Below, piece after piece: positions 7,050 through 10,506 of a DNA stretch of 10,506 bases. The DNA is from Euperipatoides rowelli (taxonomy: Eukaryota > Onychophora > Udeonychophora > Euonychophora > Peripatopsidae). The position numbers and the translations under genes were made by a program. How positions within the stretch are numbered: the stretch's first letter is position 1; every line of letters begins with the position of its first letter. The DNA lies in NCBI GenBank assembly GCA_003024985.2, contig PXIH01S0025641.1. One strand, 5' to 3'. Under the pieces are notes generated by a model. The model did no database searches, had not been told where the DNA came from, and saw nothing but the letters and a program-made list of their open reading frames with translations.

Positions 7050-7712
7050 TAAGTCAGCCTAGTACTACGTAACAAACTAATGCATAAGGGGAGGATCTTA
7101 ACGTATGATGGAAATGTTACTAGAATGTATTTAAATCTATAGATAAAAGGTCACATTATATGAATCTGTCCAATAATCATCCTTCTATCTTTCGAAGCCT
7201 AGAAATACATTATATATAAGCTAGATCTGACTAAAGCACATTTGGAATGGAACAAAGCTTCTGTAGGAACCTGGTCTTTGGCGATGTTCGATATTCAAAA
7301 ATAGTGTATTTTCAATCCTGAATATTGTAAAGGTCCCAGATGAGGTAGAGTCTCAAATTTTTTTTAAAAAAAATCATACATCTTTTCACTTAAAGGGATA
7401 TTAAGGGTTTTTATTAACAATTAATAGAAGTATTTCAAAACTCAGCCGATCGATATAGTAATTAGTACCTAAGCTATAAGCAGGATAGTGCCATCTAGTT
7501 AACTAGATAGGCAATTTTTAGCATTAGAAATCTCATAGACAGAATAGCGGCTTTGGAATTTTTTTTATTTTTTAATTTTAAATTAATTTTTAAGGAAAAA
7601 AAATTACATATAATGACAGTAGACATATTAAACTATATAAAAACAAAAAGTAGATTTTAATTCCATTTATTTTTAGAGATATGAGATACACACAAAAAAA
7701 AATATTGTTTTT
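7050..7712 (-). repeat. Inner right arm of the large inverted repeat
   Basis: Reverse-complement partner of 6272–6925. It starts near the loop with CCTAGTACTACGTAAC (partner TGTAACTTGGTACTAAGC), continues through GATCTTAACGTATGATGG, GAACCTGGTCTTTGGCGATG, CCCAGATGAGGTAGAG and CTCAGCCGATCGATATAG, and ends TAGAGATATGAGATACA. Differences from the left arm are scattered substitutions and small A/T-run indels. This fits long independent decay rather than a recent copy or an assembly fold. Confidence 0.92.
7493..7508. repeat. 16-bp perfect palindrome, right copy
   Basis: Identical to the palindrome at 6467–6482 (ATCTAGTTAACTAGAT), located at the corresponding place in the inner right arm. Confidence 0.95.
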
Positions 7713-8706
7713 TTTATATATGAAAGTCATTGTATTTAAAATCTTAAGGTACATGCAGAAAAAAATATCAAATAGAGGCCGCTTGTGAAGGTTTATTTTG
7801 TAAACTGGAGAATTTTGTAGGTTCTGTGTGGCTTTTTTGCACAGATATTCAGCAAGAATCATCTAGTTTCACTGAAACCCATTAATGTAAAGAACATTGG
7901 ATAAAGTCAATTAAGATCATTGGTGAATTTAAAAATGGTTTGACTGTATTTGTTACTATTTTTAATCCTGCCTTGAAAAGAACATCTGCATAATTAAAAT
8001 AAAAAACACTTCAGCAAATAACAAAACTCTCCACTTTTTTTAATTGAAAAATATCAATATTTAGAAAAAAATAATTACATTTGTAAAAAAAAAAATCCAT
8101 GCAATAACGGTTATTCCCACAAAAAAAAATTCATTCACAACTACTGCATTTGTAATATATGGCATAACTAATCATTTAAATACCCCCCCCCCCCCTTTCC
8201 CCTTCTAAGGCAACAAACATTTTCTTCTGAATGGCTGCACACCTGTTTTCATCCCATTGAAAAAATGTAATCAAATTATATCTAAAATATGAGTTCTAAA
8301 ATTGTCAATAAGTGGAAAAATAATCCAGGAATTTATTAAGCAGAAATAATAAACCTGAGAGAAAGTAGAAACACAATATGTTTTAACAACATAAATATTT
8401 ATGGTTAGCCTCACTGCATCTGTTGCCAGGCTAAATATCCAGTCTATTGATTTAGAACAGCAACACACCTTCAGCAACAAAACAAAACAATCAGCTTGAA
8501 CAAAAAATTGATTGATTGAATTATTTTAAAACTGGCAGAGAAAGATAAGATAGAAAGAAGTTATTATGATAAGAAATAACAGCAACCCGAGTTCTAAGCA
8601 TAACAAACACATAATTGTGAGTGAGGGATAAAATTACTTATATAATAAGGAACAGAAATGTTGGTCTGACTGTCATTAAATGCATTTAACATCTTAACCC
8701 ATAACC
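7713..8706. other. Unpaired right-arm sequence, no gene seen
   Basis: About 1 kb of AT-rich sequence with no convincing partner in the left arm beyond about 7850. It contains a 13-base C run at 8183–8195. Two minus-strand frames (7590–7862 and 8271–8480) translate to Phe/Ile/Tyr/Leu-rich or featureless peptides expected from AT-rich DNA, and I do not call them genes. The stretch may represent sequence deleted from the left arm or an insertion into the right. Confidence 0.5.
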
Positions 8707-9355
8707 AATAGACCATGGGACGTTATGATAATTTGTTTAAGTCCGTTTACATATCTTGAAACTAATAGATTTTTTGGATATAAGTCATTAAAATACTGCT
8801 TTTCAATAAAATCAAAAATTCTCCAAAAAAAACGTGCACATTATTTTGACATTAGCCTGTAAAAACAGCTCTAGGAATCTTATTTTTTTACTAGGGTCTA
8901 CCTATACAACTTTACGACCTTCCTTTCGTCCTTAAAAAAAAAAATTGCAGTTCAATAATTTATTTTAAGAATAATATAACAAAATGAGCCTAATTTTTAT
9001 TCTTCGTGCATGTATTGATAATAATTCAATTCAATAAATTAAAAAAACAAAAAGTAACAATTCAGACCAAGATAATTTCTATTAAACACTAAAGATTTTT
9101 ATTATTTACATATAGTCTATATATTTTTGTAAGGGGATTAACGTGTAAATATTTAGTGAAGCATGGCTTTGAATTCCGACTATTATTGAAAGGATATAAA
9201 AAGAAAAATATGTGCATGTATACTATGGTGAACTTTGTTTTTTTTATATTCCAAATGCCTATCTAACTTAATTTAAAAGAGAAATTCTTAGTTGTAAAAG
9301 TTGGCAAACAAAAATGTTTTTTTAAGCACTTTTTCACTAATTGTCCCACGGTCTA
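8707..9355. mobile_element. Possible 650-bp insertion with short inverted ends
   Basis: The left end reads AATAGACCATGGGAC and the right end, on the minus strand, ATTAGACCGTGGGAC: 13 of 15 bases match. The outer arm's pairing with the left arm stops at about 9366, immediately beyond this right end, as expected if the segment inserted there. TTAACCC lies just left of it (8695–8701), which would suit a piggyBac-type TTAA target, but no TTAA is seen at the right end. Nothing in the interior codes for protein. The call is tentative. Confidence 0.35.
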
Positions 9356-9365
9356 ATATAAGGCT

Positions 9366-10029
9366 TGTTCGTCATGAGATTTTTTCAGTACATTTCATTA
9401 AATTAGTTTTTACCTGGTCACGTGAACATTTAATTTTATAGACGAATGCTCTTTCTGATCCTAATAAAATAGTTTAGTATGCTTTTATGCTACAATAATT
9501 CCAATGCAATGCAATTGAAGATGAAATTCTAATATTAATAAAATGTAAAAAAAAAAATGTTTGTATCGAAGACTATTTTACGACGACTAGAATTTTCAAA
9601 TTACAGCATTAATCCTTTCAGGTAAAGACTTGTACAGCCTTACTTACGGGGATATTTAAAATCGATGTATTTTTCACCCAAAAAAATTAACTGTAAAATT
9701 CCTGATTTAGGATTGCAGATGATTAAAATGAAAAATTATTGCTACCCCATCATCTAAGATATTGTAATCACTCAGTTTCTACACAATTTCAATCCCTTTA
9801 ATAAATCCAAGTTGAAGCAATGATAACTTTTTTTGTCGGTCATTATGAAAACAAAATCTCACAAAGTTACCCACTTCTCAAGCAGGGTAAAAAAATTTGA
9901 AACGAAACGAAATGAACTAGATTTTTTAATGATGAACGGTCTAGTTAATTTTGTGTGCTTAATCATGAACAAAAAAAGTATCAAATAGTTTAAATAATTC
10001 AAAAAGTTAGCTATTGACGAACACGCCTA
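9366..10029 (-). repeat. Outer right arm of the large inverted repeat
   Basis: Reverse-complement partner of 4894–5918, lacking the 398-bp insertion of the left arm. Shared blocks read on this strand include CACGTGA..., CAATAATTCC, ATTAATCCTTTCAGGTAAAG, CTCAGTTTCTA, CAATCCCTTT, ACCCACTTCTCAAG, and TTAGCTATTGACGAACACGCC at the outer end. It ends about 20 bp before the tandem repeat that closes the window. Confidence 0.75.
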
Positions 10030-10050
10030 TAGTATCTGTTAATAGTGGGG

Positions 10051-10506
10051 CTACACTATTATTTTTTTTAATTATGTTAATCTGTCGGTCTTTCTATGCA
10101 TTTCACATGTTGAATTCAAACCAATTACATACAGTAACTGTGATTAGAGATGCTGTACTATTTATTATTTAATGGATTTTATTCTATATAAAAAAACACA
10201 ATAAATGTACAAAACATCAATTTGAGATAAAGCCTTAGCGAGCCCACAAAATATATTATTTTTAATTTGTGTGTCTGTCCTATAAATGACATCTTGAACT
10301 CAAACAAATTACAAATCTTTAATTAAATGCGCTGCACTATTATTTTTTAATTTATGTTTATCTGTGTGTCCTTTTAAGCACTTAATATTCTGAATCCAAA
10401 TCAATAATACATATCTGTAATTAGAAGTGCTTCACTATTATTTTTTTAAATTTTTATGTTCCATACATTTGACAGGTTGAACCAATACATTCGTGTTAGG
10501 GGGGGT
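10051..10506. repeat. Degenerate tandem repeat, unit about 100 bp
   Basis: The motif CTRYACTATTATTTTTT, followed by a TTTATGTT-like stretch, a GTCTTTCTATGCATTTC-like stretch, CTTGAATTCAAACCAATTACA and a RTAATTAGARRTG-like end, recurs starting at 10051, 10153, 10332 and 10430. Spacings are 102, 179 and 98 bp. The second unit carries about 75 bp extra, around 10175–10250, possibly a partial duplicate. Copies differ at many positions. The array runs off the right edge and abuts the outer right arm of the inverted repeat, but no copy is seen beyond the outer left arm. Confidence 0.82.

Larger units (their letters stand above)
4894..10029. repeat. Large imperfect inverted repeat spanning 5.1 kb
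   Basis: Sequence from about 4894 rightward matches, in reverse complement, sequence from about 10029 leftward, and the matches stay collinear toward a centre near 6990. Anchors include TTGAGAAGTGGGT (near 4999) against ACCCACTTCTCAA (near 9868), TTACCTGAAAGGA (near 5623) against TCCTTTCAGGTAA (near 9613), and GAACATCGCCAAAG (6682) against CTTTGGCGATGTTCG (7277). Outer parts are more diverged than inner ones. The arms are unequal because of insertions: 398 bp in the left arm, and about 1.3 kb more on the right between modules. This is either a very long foldback transposon or an old inverted duplication. No transposase gene lies within. Confidence 0.85.

Noticed and set aside
7590-7862. Minus-strand frame rich in Phe, Ile, Tyr and Leu
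   Set aside because: The hydrophobic look comes from A/T runs, and half of it lies in the inner right arm whose left partner does not keep the frame open.
8271-8480. Minus-strand frame of 69 codons
   Set aside because: No domain and no expected flanking signals; frames of this length are common by chance in a window of this size.
4894-10029. Assembly artefact creating a false palindrome
   Set aside because: The arms differ by many substitutions and by large private insertions, which a misassembled fold of one sequence would not show.
1-10506. CRISPR array, tRNA, rRNA or bacterial operon
   Set aside because: No direct repeats with unique spacers, no tRNA-like cloverleaf or rRNA motif, and no packed genes with ribosome binding sites were seen.

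Overview
The window looks like AT-rich, non-coding nuclear DNA of an animal. The evidence is long A/T runs, GT–AG introns inside a broken transposase gene, several nested miniature transposons, tandem repeats, and no bacterial-style gene packing. A marine or freshwater invertebrate is plausible, but the species cannot be told from this sequence. I see no intact gene, tRNA, rRNA or CRISPR array.

Region 1 (1–2599) is the 3' part of an old hAT-superfamily DNA transposon. After a 29-bp tandem repeat at the left edge come five exon-like remnants of a hAT transposase (157–2084). Recognisable blocks are the TTDNG catalytic-Asp block, an LLNLI block, TRWNTLYNSI, MKPMVCALD, and the C-terminal dimerisation block RLTDEHFEQLVFLN. 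It is interrupted by frameshifts and stop codons. A subterminal region with repeated AGTATCTT octamers follows, then a terminus that reads CAGACTTGGGTAAGATAC on the minus strand. A 157-bp foldback MITE flanked by TA has landed inside that subterminal region. The transposon's 5' end lies outside the window.

Region 2 (2600–4890) has no convincing gene. Its only protein-like stretch is an open frame at 3501–3803, which could be a last exon or chance.

Region 3 (4894–10029) is the most striking structure: a 5.1-kb imperfect inverted repeat. The inner arms (about 6272–6925 and 7050–7712) match well, roughly 85% by eye, around a loop of about 125 bp. Each carries the same 16-bp perfect palindrome. 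The outer arms (4894–5918 and 9366–10029) are more diverged but stay collinear over most of their length. The left outer arm contains a 398-bp MITE-like insertion (5100–5497) with a 16-bp tandem array related to its own termini; the right arm is the matching empty site. The right arm has about 1.3 kb of extra sequence, part of which (8707–9355) has short inverted ends and may be another insertion.

Region 4 (10051–10506) is a degenerate tandem repeat of about 100 bp that runs off the window. Overall this is a nest of transposons and repeats. If transcribed, the inverted repeat could form a long double-stranded RNA hairpin. All alignments were done by eye.
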